Shown in pieces: positions 50,274-58,717 of a stretch of DNA of 64,000 nt. The DNA lies in the NCBI GenBank assembly GCA_050018455.1, contig JBEKAA010000005.1:62001-126000 (forward strand). The letters run 5' to 3'. The DNA is from RBG-13-68-16 sp050018455 (GTDB lineage: Bacteria > Acidobacteriota > Thermoanaerobaculia > Thermoanaerobaculales > Thermoanaerobaculaceae). Under the pieces are notes generated by a model. The model was not told the DNA's origin, ran no database searches, and was given only the letters and a program-made list of their open reading frames with translations. How positions within the stretch are numbered: the stretch's first letter is position 1; each line of letters opens with the position of its first letter. The translations under genes and the position numbers were made by a program.

Positions 50274-52385
50274 ATGGCCACGGTCGCGAGCAACGAAACC
50301 GCGGTGCTGCCGCTTGCAGAGGTCCTTGACGCCTACCGGGTGATGCTCACGTCGCGCAAGGTGGACGACAAGGAGATCCAGCTCAAGCAGCAAAACCTGG
50401 CGTTCTTCCAGATCAATGGGGTCGGCCACGAAGCGATCCTGGCGGCGTCTTCGCGGCACCTCTCGCCCGCGAAGGACTGGTTCTTCACGTACTACCGCGA
50501 TCGGGCGCTGGCGATTGCGCTCGGCATGACCCCGTACGAGATCTTCCTCGGGGCCGTGGGCGCCGAGGCGGGGCCCGACTCGCGCGGCCGCCAGATGCCA
50601 AACCACTTCGGGCAGCGCAGACTACACCTCACGCCTCCCTCCTCGCCGACCGGGACGCAATGCCTCCAGGCCGTCGGCTTCGCCGAGGGGGGGCGGTACA
50701 TCAGGGCCATGGAGAAGACGATCGAGCAATCCGACATTGCCGCGGACGAGGTGGTGTGGGTTTCGCTCGGTGACGGCGCGACGTCGGAGGGCGAGTTCTG
50801 GGAATCCCTGAACACGGCCTGCAACGCGCGTCTGCCGGTCCTGTACGTGATCGAGGACAACGGGTATGCGATCTCCGTGCCGGTCGACGCCCAGACGCCG
50901 GGCGGTTCGATCTCCAAGCTGCTCACGGGGTTCCCCGATCTCGCGATCTACGAGGTCGACGGGTGCGACTTCCCCGAGTCGTTCAGGGTGATGGGCGAGG
51001 CGGTAGCGCGCGTGCGCTCCGGCGATGGACCCGCGCTCGTGCATGCCCACGTGGTGCGGCCGTACTCGCATTCGCTCTCCGACGACGAGCGCCTCTACAA
51101 GCCGGCAGCCGAGCGCGAGCGCGAGGCGGAGCGCGACCCGATCCGGCGCACCGCACAGTTGCTGCGCGACCACTACGGGATGAGCCAGCAGGAGTTGGAC
51201 GCGCTCGAGGCCGAGGTGCAGGCCGAGGTCAACGCGGCGGCGGAAAGAGCGGTCACCTCGCCGCAACCCGATGCTTCCTCGTGGGCTGATTTCATCTACT
51301 CAAGCGAGGTGGACCCGACGTCGGAACGGTTCGTCGGTTTGCCCGCCGAGGGCGATCCGTCGCCCAAGACGATGGTCGACCTCCTGAACGCATCGCTGCG
51401 GGATGAGATGGCCCGCGACGAGCGCATCGTCCTTTTCGGCGAGGATGTTGCCGACGCGTCGCACGAGGATGTGCTCGCCGAGGTCAAGGGCAAGGGCGGC
51501 GTTTTCAAGGTGACCCACGGCCTGCAGCGCTTGTACGGCTCCCGGCGCGTCTTCAACTCGCCGCTCGCCGAGGCGAACATCGTGGGGCGGGCCATCGGGA
51601 TGGCGCTGCGTGGGCTAAAACCGATCGTGGAGATCCAGTTCCTGGACTACATCTGGCCCGCGTTCATGCAGATCCGCGATGAGCTTGCGAACATCCGCTG
51701 GCGCTCGGGCGGGGCGTGGTCCGCGCCTGTCGTCATCAGGGTGCCGACCGGCGGCTACCTTAAGGGTGGCGGACCGTACCACTCGCAATCGGGGGAAGTG
51801 ATGTTCACCCACGTGCCGGGTCTCCGCGTGGTGATGCCGTCCAACGCGCTCGACGCCAACGGCCTCCTGCGCACCTCCATCCGCTGCGACGACCCGGTCA
51901 TCTTCTTGGAACACAAGCACCTTTATCGGCAGACCCACAACAAGGCGCCGTACCCAGGCCCCGAGTTCACGGTACCGTTCGGCAAGGCCTCGGTCGTGCG
52001 CGAGGGGACCGACCTCACCGTGATCACCTACGGAGCGACGGTCGTACGATCGGCGCAGGCCGCCAAGCGGCTCGCGGACACGGGCGTGGCCGAGGTCGAG
52101 GTCATCGACCTCCGGACCCTCGCCCCCTACGACTGGGATACGATCGCGGCATCGGTCAAGAGGACCGGTCGGGCGCTCGTGGTGTACGAGGACTGCATCT
52201 CGTTCGGCTACGGGGCCGAGATCGCCGCCCGCATCGGCGACGAGCTCTTCGCCTACCTCGACGCGCCGGTGCGGCGCGTGGCCGCCAAAGACTCCTTCGT
52301 TGCGTATGCGCCCGTGTTGGAGGATGTGATACTGCCGCAGGTAAGCACCATCATGGCCAGCATGAAGGAACTGCTGGCGTATTGA
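50274..52385 (+). CDS. 2-oxoacid dehydrogenase E1, alpha and beta subunits fused (branched-chain type)
   Basis: 703 residues. Residues ~1-330 are the TPP-binding E1 alpha (FFTYYRDRALAIALGM, SLGDGATSEGEFWESLN, VIEDNGYAIS), and ~365-703 the E1 beta subunit (LFGEDVADA, GLQRLYGSRRVFNSPLAE, IGMALRGLKPIVEIQFLDY, VIDLRTLAPYDW). In most bacteria these are two genes. It decarboxylates a branched-chain 2-oxoacid and passes the acyl group to E2 lipoate. E2 and E3 are not in the window. ATG at 50274 with AGGGAGGG upstream. Confidence 0.9.
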   Translation: MATVASNETAVLPLAEVLDAYRVMLTSRKVDDKEIQLKQQNLAFFQINGVGHEAILAASSRHLSPAKDWFFTYYRDRALAIALGMTPYEIFLGAVGAEAGPDSRGRQMPNHFGQRRLHLTPPSSPTGTQCLQAVGFAEGGRYIRAMEKTIEQSDIAADEVVWVSLGDGATSEGEFWESLNTACNARLPVLYVIEDNGYAISVPVDAQTPGGSISKLLTGFPDLAIYEVDGCDFPESFRVMGEAVARVRSGDGPALVHAHVVRPYSHSLSDDERLYKPAAEREREAERDPIRRTAQLLRDHYGMSQQELDALEAEVQAEVNAAAERAVTSPQPDASSWADFIYSSEVDPTSERFVGLPAEGDPSPKTMVDLLNASLRDEMARDERIVLFGEDVADASHEDVLAEVKGKGGVFKVTHGLQRLYGSRRVFNSPLAEANIVGRAIGMALRGLKPIVEIQFLDYIWPAFMQIRDELANIRWRSGGAWSAPVVIRVPTGGYLKGGGPYHSQSGEVMFTHVPGLRVVMPSNALDANGLLRTSIRCDDPVIFLEHKHLYRQTHNKAPYPGPEFTVPFGKASVVREGTDLTVITYGATVVRSAQAAKRLADTGVAEVEVIDLRTLAPYDWDTIAASVKRTGRALVVYEDCISFGYGAEIAARIGDELFAYLDAPVRRVAAKDSFVAYAPVLEDVILPQVSTIMASMKELLAY

Positions 52386-52391
52386 GGCTTG

Positions 52392-52516
52392 GCGCCGCCG
52401 ATAGCGGACCATCTGCTGCGTTGCGCTTCGCGGCCTCGCGTCCTCATGTAGCCTCCGGCTACACTCCGGCGCGGGCCGCTCGCGCGCCTTGCATCTGGCC
52501 CACTCTCGGCGGCGCG
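52392..52516. repeat. 125-bp palindromic intergenic element, copy A
   Basis: Ends form an inverted repeat (CGCCGATAGCGGACCATCTG near the left, TGCATCTGGCCCACTCTCGG near the right) with a small inner palindrome GTAGCCTCCGGCTAC. A second copy of the same length lies at 56739-56863. Each follows a gene end. Confidence 0.85.
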
Positions 52517-52610
52517 GCTACCCGCCGTCCGCCCTCGCCCTGCCTTCGGGAGCACGCCCGGAGGGCGCGCTCCACAGAAGCAAGAGCGGCGGGCCGCCAC
52601 ATTTGTTCGT

Positions 52611-52790
52611 CTCCCCTTTGACCTTTTCCGTTTGACCTTTCACAAGTTCTCAGCGGACCTTCGAACCTTCGAACGGCTTCTCAACTCTTCACTCTCAACT
52701 CTTCACTCTGAACTGTCTCCGGCTCCTCTGCTCCTCGGCCCCTCCCCTCCGCTGCCCGTCTCTACGGACCCCGGAACCCGGTTTTCACAG
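52611..52790. repeat. Composite of four intergenic repeat words on one strand
   Basis: In order: CCCTTTGACCTTTTCCGTTT, CAACTCTTCACTCTCAACTC, CTCCTCTGCTCCTC and GGACCCCGGAACCCGG. Each is the pyrimidine-rich or C-rich arm of one of the hairpin families seen singly at 8612, 36830, 23175 and 30748. No gene is visible in 52517-52828 apart from these and the queD start region. Confidence 0.6.
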
Positions 52791-52828
52791 CCGGCTGGTA
52801 CACTCCCGCCGAGTTTGGAGGATCCCCA

Positions 52829-53311
52829 GTGGGAGTGTTCCGAATTGCACGGCGGTTCGAAATCGAGTCGGGGCACCGGCTCTCCAAACACCCGGAGAAG
52901 TGCCGCTTCCCGCACGGCCACACCCGGACGATCGAGGTGGTCCTCCGCGCCGAGTCCCTCGACTCCAACGACATGGTGTGCGACTACAAGGTGCTCAAGA
53001 CCGTGGTTGCTCGCGAGCTGGAGCGATTCGATCATGCGATGCTGCTGGCTGCAACCGATCCCTTCCGCGAGGCGTTCGCGCCGTTTGCCGAGCGGGTCGT
53101 CCTGATGGAGGAAGGTGATCCCACGACCGAGGTCCTGGCGCGCCACCTTTTTACCGCCGTCTCCGCCGCCTTCTGCCCAGGCATCGAGGTGACCGCGCCC
53201 GGAGGTGCCCTCTATCGCGTTCCACCGACGGTGCGCCTCGAGCGCATCCGGGTGTGGGAGACGCCGGCCACGTGGGGCGAATACGGGGAAGAACAGGGCA
53301 CAGGGGAATGA
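52829..53311 (+). CDS. queD: 6-pyruvoyltetrahydropterin synthase / QueD-family enzyme
   Basis: 160 residues. Zinc His residues and active-site Cys appear as FEIESGHRL, EKCRFPHGHTRTIEVVL and DHAML. QueD makes 6-carboxytetrahydropterin from dihydroneopterin triphosphate for queuosine. No queC or queE is nearby, and a PTPS-III or other pterin role is possible. GTG start with TTGGAGG upstream. The stop overlaps the ATG of the SDR gene (ATGA), so this gene may be in one operon with the lipid genes. Confidence 0.82.
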   Translation: MGVFRIARRFEIESGHRLSKHPEKCRFPHGHTRTIEVVLRAESLDSNDMVCDYKVLKTVVARELERFDHAMLLAATDPFREAFAPFAERVVLMEEGDPTTEVLARHLFTAVSAAFCPGIEVTAPGGALYRVPPTVRLERIRVWETPATWGEYGEEQGTGE

Positions 53312-54381
53312 GCGAGAGCGGGGCACGATGGAGCAGTCTGCCGGTCGAGATCACGCCCGATGAGCTCGGTTTGTGGTGCCCGGAGATCCAACTGCCGCTC
53401 GCCGTCACGGGAGGCACCGGGTTCATCGGGTCCCATCTCGTCGACGGCTTGCTTGCGGGTGGCCTGCGGCCGCGGCTGCTCGTCCGTGATCCCGCCAGGC
53501 TCTCCGAGAGGGCCCGGTCGTCGGGCGAGGTCGTTCGCGGGGACCTCGACCACCGGGACGCGATCGGGGCTGCGGTTGCAGAGTGCAGGACCGTGATCCA
53601 TCTTGCCGGCTTGGTGCGCGCCGAGAACGAAAGGCGGTTCGACCACGCCAACCGCATCGGGACGGAGAATCTCGTCCAGGCGATGCAGGAACGGGCGGTC
53701 GGAGCGCGCCTGGTCCACGTCTCCTCGCTGGCCGCTACAGGTCCGAGCGCGGCCCCGGGCGGCAGAGCGCCGGAGGACGAGCCGCGGCCCGTCTCCGCGT
53801 ACGGGCGATCGAAACTGGGCGGGGAGGCGGCCGCCCGCGGGCACGCCGGGCCCTGGGTGATCCTTCGCCCGCCTGCCGTCTACGGGCCGCGCGACATCGA
53901 CATCCTGCAGTTCTTCAAGCTCACTGCACGCGGCATCGTGCCGCTGCCCTCGGGCGAGCGCTGGGTGACGGTCGCATGCGTGATCGACGTGGTCAGGGCG
54001 ATCTTGGCCGCCGCGGCCGGGAGTGCGGATCGGCGGGTCCTGCACCTCGGCGAGCCCGAGCCGCGCACGATGGCCGACCTCGTGCGGGTGCTCGCCGAGG
54101 CCGGCGGAGTGCGCGCCAGGGTTCTCCCGATCCCTCCGGCAATCGTGCGATGCCTCGGTTTAGGCGGGGATTTCCTCCAGATGCTCGGCATGCGCAGCGT
54201 CGCGATGACCTCCGACAAGGCGCGCGAGCTGCTGGCCCGCCACTGGTCGGCCCGCACCGTGACCTCGCTGGAGGCGCTCGGGCTGACCGGCTTCGTTCCC
54301 ATGCCGGTCGGAGCCGCCCGAACATGGTCCTGGTACCGCGAACAGGGGTGGGTGCCCCATGCTAAAATCCGGCGGGTGTAG
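53308..54381 (+). CDS. NAD(P)-dependent SDR, probable ceramide-pathway reductase (CerR-like)
   Basis: 357 residues. Extended SDR with an unusual N-terminal extension of ~28 residues before AVTGGTGFIGSHLVDGLL, then VIHLAGLVRAEN, VSSLAATG, the catalytic YGRSK and PPAVYGPRD. On its own it is an NAD-dependent epimerase/reductase of unknown substrate. Its place directly before an alpha-oxoamine synthase and a GNAT-like acyltransferase matches the cerR-spt-bcerS ceramide gene set described in Caulobacter. In that pathway an SDR reduces the 3-keto group. The functional call rests mainly on context. Confidence 0.6.
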   Translation: MSESGARWSSLPVEITPDELGLWCPEIQLPLAVTGGTGFIGSHLVDGLLAGGLRPRLLVRDPARLSERARSSGEVVRGDLDHRDAIGAAVAECRTVIHLAGLVRAENERRFDHANRIGTENLVQAMQERAVGARLVHVSSLAATGPSAAPGGRAPEDEPRPVSAYGRSKLGGEAAARGHAGPWVILRPPAVYGPRDIDILQFFKLTARGIVPLPSGERWVTVACVIDVVRAILAAAAGSADRRVLHLGEPEPRTMADLVRVLAEAGGVRARVLPIPPAIVRCLGLGGDFLQMLGMRSVAMTSDKARELLARHWSARTVTSLEALGLTGFVPMPVGAARTWSWYREQGWVPHAKIRRV

Positions 54382-54413
54382 CAATCGCAGTTTTCGGTGA
54401 GGCAGGAGGCGGT

Positions 54414-55598
54414 GTGGACATTTTCGAGAAGTGTCACCGGTTCCGGGATGCGGACGTCGTAAAGGAAGCCGGGCTCTACCTCTACTTCCGGACCATCTCG
54501 TCGGGCCAGGACCCGGTGGTGGTGATCGACGGCAAGCCCGTGGTCATGCTGGGGTCGAACAACTACCTCGGGCTCACCAGCCACCCCGAGGTCAAGCGAG
54601 CCGCGCAGGACGCGATCGCGAAGTACGGCAGCGGCTGCGCCGGGTCGCGCTTCCTCAACGGCACCCTCGACATCCACATCCGGCTCGAGGAGAAACTGGC
54701 CGAGTTCATGCACAAGCCGGCGGCGCTGACGTTCTCCACCGGTTTCCAGGTCAACCTCGGCGTGATCTCCTGCCTGGTCGAGCGCGGCGACCTGGTTTAC
54801 CTCGACAAGTTCGACCACGCCTGCATCATCGACGGAGCCCGGCTCGGATTCGGATCGGTGGTCAAGTTTCACCACAACGACATGGAGGACCTGCGTAAGC
54901 GCCTCGAGGTCCACGACTCGAAGAGGGCGGCGCTCATCGTCGTGGACGGCGTGTTCTCGATGGAGGGCGACATCGTCAACCTCCCGGAGCTGGTGAAGGT
55001 CGCCGAGGAACACCGCTGCCGCGTGATGGTGGACGACGCACACGGGATCGGGGTGCTCGGCGCGCACGGCCGCGGGACGGCGGAGCACTTCGGTCTCGAG
55101 GACCGGGTGGACCTGATCATGGGCACGTTCTCCAAGTCGCTGGCGTCGGTCGGCGGGTTCATCGCGGGCGAGGAGAGGGTCATCAACTGGATCAAGCACC
55201 ATGCACGCTCGTTGATCTTCTCGGCCGCCCCGCCGCCGGCGTCGGTGGCGGCGGTGCTGAAGGCGATCGAGATCATCGAGCGCGAGCCGGAGCGCCGCGA
55301 GCGGCTCTGGGAGAACACCAGGTTTATGGGGGAAGGGCTGCGATCGCTGGGTTTCGACACCGGGGGCTCCGCCTCGCCGGTTATCCCGGTTCTGGTCCGC
55401 GAGGACCAGCTCGCGTTCGTCATGTGCAAGCGTCTGCAGGAGGAGGGGGTGTTCGTGAACCCGATCGTGTCTCCGGCAGTTCCGCCGGGAGGGGCGATGC
55501 TGCGCACCTCCTACATGGCCACGCACACGCGTGAGCACCTCGAACGCGCCTTGGCGGCGTTCGCCAAGGTCGGCCGGGAATTGGGCGTCATCCAATGA
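54414..55598 (+). CDS. spt: Alpha-oxoamine synthase, probable serine palmitoyltransferase
   Basis: 394 residues. PLP enzyme of fold type I: NNYLGLTSHPEV, GSGCAGSRFLNGTLDIHIRL, the VDDAHGIGVLG loop, and the PLP lysine in GTFSKSLASVGG. The family includes KBL, BioF, HemA and SPT. The surrounding genes (SDR before, GNAT-like acyltransferase 4 bp overlap after) and the absence of bio or threonine-degradation genes favour SPT, which condenses serine with an acyl-CoA/ACP to start sphingolipids. KBL or BioF cannot be excluded by eye. The GTG at 54414 has GGCAGGAGGCG upstream. Confidence 0.7.
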   Translation: MDIFEKCHRFRDADVVKEAGLYLYFRTISSGQDPVVVIDGKPVVMLGSNNYLGLTSHPEVKRAAQDAIAKYGSGCAGSRFLNGTLDIHIRLEEKLAEFMHKPAALTFSTGFQVNLGVISCLVERGDLVYLDKFDHACIIDGARLGFGSVVKFHHNDMEDLRKRLEVHDSKRAALIVVDGVFSMEGDIVNLPELVKVAEEHRCRVMVDDAHGIGVLGAHGRGTAEHFGLEDRVDLIMGTFSKSLASVGGFIAGEERVINWIKHHARSLIFSAAPPPASVAAVLKAIEIIEREPERRERLWENTRFMGEGLRSLGFDTGGSASPVIPVLVREDQLAFVMCKRLQEEGVFVNPIVSPAVPPGGAMLRTSYMATHTREHLERALAAFAKVGRELGVIQ

Positions 55599-56728
55599 GC
55601 GGCGCGCCGCTGCGGATCACGGTCGTTCGCTCCCAGGCCGACGTACGGCGCTTCGTAGATCTTCCGTGGCGTCTCTACGCCGGCGATCCCTGCTGGGTAC
55701 CGCCGTTGAAGAAACAGGTGCGTGGGTGCCTCGACACAAAACATCCCTTCTATGCGGACGGAGCCGCCGAACGGGAGATGTTCCTCGCGTGGCGGGGCAC
55801 GCGCGCGGTCGGTCGCATCGCGGCGATCCTCAACCGCGCCCACAACGCGTATCACCAGGATCGCTTGGGGTTCTTTGGTTTCTTCGAGTGCGAGGACGAC
55901 CCGGAAGCAGTCGCCGCCCTGGTCGCGGCCTCGGCCGACTGGGTGAGGTTCAACGGATGCGACGCTCTCGTCGGCCCGATGAACCCATCGACCAACTACG
56001 AGGCGGGTCTGCTGATCAAGGGATTCGACACGCCGCCGTGCGTCATGATGACGTACAACCCGCCTCGCTACGCGGAGCTGCTCGAGGCGACCGGGTTCGC
56101 CAAGGCGAAGGACCTGTTCGCCTACCAGTCACCCGTGCACCCGAAGTCGCTCGAGCGCCTGGCCAAGTTCGCGGACAAGACTCGCGGTCGCGAGCCGAAC
56201 CTCCGGGTCCGCTCGCCGAACCTCAAAGACTTCGCCAGCGAGGTCCAGATCGTCCGTGACATTTACAACAAGGCGTGGGAGAAGAACTGGGGGTTCATCC
56301 CCTCGAGCGAGGCTGAGTTCGCCTGGCTCGCCAAGGACCTCAAGCCGCTCGTGGACCCGCCGCTGATGCGCATCGCGTTCGTTGGGGACGATCCGGCGGG
56401 CTTCCTTCTCGCGATCCCCGACGCGAACCCCGCCCTGGCGGCGCTGAACGGGAGCATGGCAAATCCGATTCGACTGCTGCGCGCGATCATGATCGGCCGG
56501 CGGCGTGCGGGACTTCGGCTGATCACGATGGGCGTCAAGGAAGAGTACAGGCTGCGCGGGATCGAGGGCGTGATGTTCTACGACGGCCTCAAGGCCGCGC
56601 TCGACCGCGGGTACAAGTGGTGCGAGTACTCGTGGATCCTCGAGGACAACGAGCTGGCGAAGAGGACCGTGCGGTTGATGGACGCCGAGCATACGAAGAC
56701 GTACCGCATCTACTCCAAGCCCGTCTAG
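55595..56728 (+). CDS. GNAT-like N-acyltransferase, probable bacterial ceramide synthase
   Basis: 377 residues. The N-terminal RSQADVRRFVDLPWRLYAGD and WVPPLKKQVRGCLD and the C-terminal acyl-CoA-type fold (GLRLITMGVKEEYRLRGIEG, a GNAT P-loop-like Arg/Gly motif) match a large family annotated as N-acetyltransferase-like. Members of it act as bacterial ceramide synthase (bCerS), attaching a fatty acid to the sphingoid amine. It overlaps the SPT-like gene by 4 bp (ATGA). The operon order SDR-SPT-acyltransferase supports the role; direct evidence is lacking. Confidence 0.6.
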   Translation: MSGAPLRITVVRSQADVRRFVDLPWRLYAGDPCWVPPLKKQVRGCLDTKHPFYADGAAEREMFLAWRGTRAVGRIAAILNRAHNAYHQDRLGFFGFFECEDDPEAVAALVAASADWVRFNGCDALVGPMNPSTNYEAGLLIKGFDTPPCVMMTYNPPRYAELLEATGFAKAKDLFAYQSPVHPKSLERLAKFADKTRGREPNLRVRSPNLKDFASEVQIVRDIYNKAWEKNWGFIPSSEAEFAWLAKDLKPLVDPPLMRIAFVGDDPAGFLLAIPDANPALAALNGSMANPIRLLRAIMIGRRRAGLRLITMGVKEEYRLRGIEGVMFYDGLKAALDRGYKWCEYSWILEDNELAKRTVRLMDAEHTKTYRIYSKPV

Positions 56729-56738
56729 CGCTTCGCTG

Positions 56739-56863
56739 GCGTCGCCGATAGCGGACCATCTGCTGCGTTGCACTCGGCGAACCGCGTGCTCACGTACCCT
56801 CCGGGTACGCTCCGCCGCTCTCGCCTCGTGCGCCTTGCATCTGGCCCACTCTCGGCGACGCGG
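56739..56863. repeat. 125-bp palindromic intergenic element, copy B
   Basis: Collinear with copy A (52392-52516): shared GCCGATAGCGGACCATCTGC left and CCTTGCATCTGGCCCACTCT right, inner palindrome GTACCCTCCGGGTAC, which differs from copy A in both halves, keeping the pairing. That is compensatory change. Confidence 0.85.
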
Positions 56864-57032
56864 CTATACGCCTTCAGGCGTGGCCCTGCCATGGCGGCGC
56901 GGGCTGCTTGCCGTTTCTGCGTAGCGGCCGCGTGCCGGTTGGCCGGCCGTGTCTCGGTGGGGACGCTGTTCCTCTCCGAGACTGTCTCAAGACCCCGCTG
57001 ACCGCCCATTGATACCAATTTGCCATCGAAGA

Positions 57033-57152
57033 TGTCATTCCGAGGAGCGGAGCGACGAGGAATCTGGGTGGGGGAAAGCCCAGATCAACCAGCCCCCGCC
57101 CAGATCCCTCGCGGAGCTTGCCCTGAGCGGAGTCGAAGGGCTCGGGATGACA
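57033..57152. repeat. TGTCATTCCGAG palindromic repeat
   Basis: TGTCATTCCGAGGAGCGG at the left and GGCTCGGGATGACA at the right are inverted. The inside holds GAGGAATCTGGG facing CCCAGATCCCTC. A further partial copy, TCCCGAGCGAAGCGAGGAAT, lies at 57311-57330. Nothing else is recognisable between 56864 and 57177. Confidence 0.75.
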
Positions 57153-57177
57153 CCATTGCTCTATGACAGATGGCGAA

Positions 57178-57205
57178 TTGATATGAGAAGAACAGGCGGT
57201 ACAAT
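57178..57205 (+). promoter_or_regulatory. Candidate sigma70 promoter of the kinase region
   Basis: TTGATA (57178-57183), 16-bp spacer, TACAAT (57200-57205). Confidence 0.5.
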
Positions 57206-57229
57206 TGAGATCAAGAGGGCAACGCAACA

Positions 57230-57340
57230 ATGCAACCGGGCAGTCGGATCGCCCACTTCGAGGTTGAGCCGTCTTGCGGGCGTGAGCGGAGCAGGAGCCC
57301 GCAGGCGAAATCCCGAGCGAAGCGAGGAATCCGGTGCTGA
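57230..57340 (+). pseudogene. Relic of a kinase N-terminus broken by a repeat
   Basis: The ATG is followed by QPGSRIAHFEVE, close to the N-terminus of many bacterial Hanks kinases (PGSRLGxYEI...). After 15 codons it runs into the CCCGAGCGAAGCGAGGAAT repeat and stops at a TGA overlapping the GTG of the next kinase. Too short for certainty. Confidence 0.3.
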
Positions 57341-58716
57341 CGGATGGCACGCGCGTTGGTCCGTATGAGCTGGTAGCGCTCATCGGTGCAGGGGGGATGG
57401 GCGAGGTCTACCGGGCCCGCGACACCCGACTCGGTCGCGACGTCGCGATCAAAGTGCTGCCGGCTGGTTTTGCGGACGACGCGGAGCGCCTCAAGCGCTT
57501 CGAGCGGGAAGCGAAGGCGACCGCAGCACTCTCCCACCCGAACATCCTTGCCGTCTACGACGTGGGTTCGCACGAGGGCGTGCCCTACCTGGTCGAAGAG
57601 CTGCTCGAGGGCGAGTCGCTGCGGGGGCGGCTCGATCGCGGAGTAATGCCGGTGCGCGAGGCGCTCACGATCGCGGCGCAGGTCGCCCACGGTCTCGCCG
57701 CGGCGCACGAGAAGCATATCGTCCACCGGGACCTCAAGCCGGCGAATCTCTTCATCACGAGTGAGGGAACCGTCAAGATCCTGGACTTCGGTTTGGCAAA
57801 GCTGGTGGAGGGCGTGCCGCTCGGAGAGGCGGACACGCTCACGCACGCACCGACCGGTGCGACGGACCTTGGCCGCGTCCTGGGGACGATAGCGTACATG
57901 GCGCCCGAGCAGGCGCGGGGGATGGCAGTCGATCAACGAGCAGACATCTTCGCCTTCGGGGTCGTGTTCTACGAGATGTTGGCGGGGCAGCGGCCGTTCC
58001 GTGGGGAGACGGCGACGGACACCGTCGCGGCGATCCTCAAGGAGGACCCACCTCCGTTGCCTGTGGGCGTGCCGCCGACGCTGCAAGGTGTCGTGGCCGA
58101 GTGTCTGGCAAAGCGTCCCGACCAGAGGTCCTCCTCGGGGCACGACCTGGAGCTGGCACTGCAGGCTGCGTCGGGCCAGGGAGGGACTGCACTCCCCCCT
58201 CCTGCCGGCGCAGGTGTCGCCGGGCTGGCTCGCCGGCGTCGCCTGCTGCTGGGCGGAGGGGTCATCGCCGTTGCTGCAGTCGTGGCCGCCCTGGTGATCT
58301 GGCGACCGTGGCATGCAGTCTCGAAACCTGCCGGGAACGCTGCCGCGCACGTCCCGAGCGTCCTCGCCCTGCCCTGCAAGGTCTACGGCGCGCCGGAAGT
58401 TGCCTTCCTTACGGATGCGGTCCCCGCCACCATCTCCACGCTCCTCGCCCAGGTCGAGGGGCTCAACACCAAGGTGTCACCCACCAGCTTCGAGGTGGAG
58501 AAGGTCAAGGGCGATCTCGCGACGCTGGCCGACCTCTATCAGGTCTCCAGCTTCATCGTCACGTCGATCAACACTTCCACCGGAGGATTCGCCCTCAACG
58601 TCGAGCTCGTGGATGCGGCGACGAGGAAGGTGCGCTGGGGCAAGGAGTACGAAGGCCCCCGCGAGGCCTACAACGACCTCGCTCGCCAGGCTGCGGATGG
58701 AATCCGCCTTGCACTT
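57334..58716 (+). pseudogene. Ser/Thr protein kinase, 5' part, interrupted by IS element
   Basis: 461 codons up to the IS. Kinase core intact: GAGGMGEVYRARD, Lys40 (AIK), HRDLKPANLF, DFGLAKL and the MAPEQARG activation region. A membrane helix near 305-325 (LLLGGGVIAVAAVVAALVIW) and an extracytoplasmic domain follow. Translation continues 47 codons into the IS before a stop, giving a truncated product that keeps the kinase domain. The GTG start uses GCGAGGA as ribosome site, which is supplied by the repeat just upstream. Removing the IS rejoins the frame to the TPR part at 59981. Confidence 0.85.
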
Positions 58717-58717
58717 A

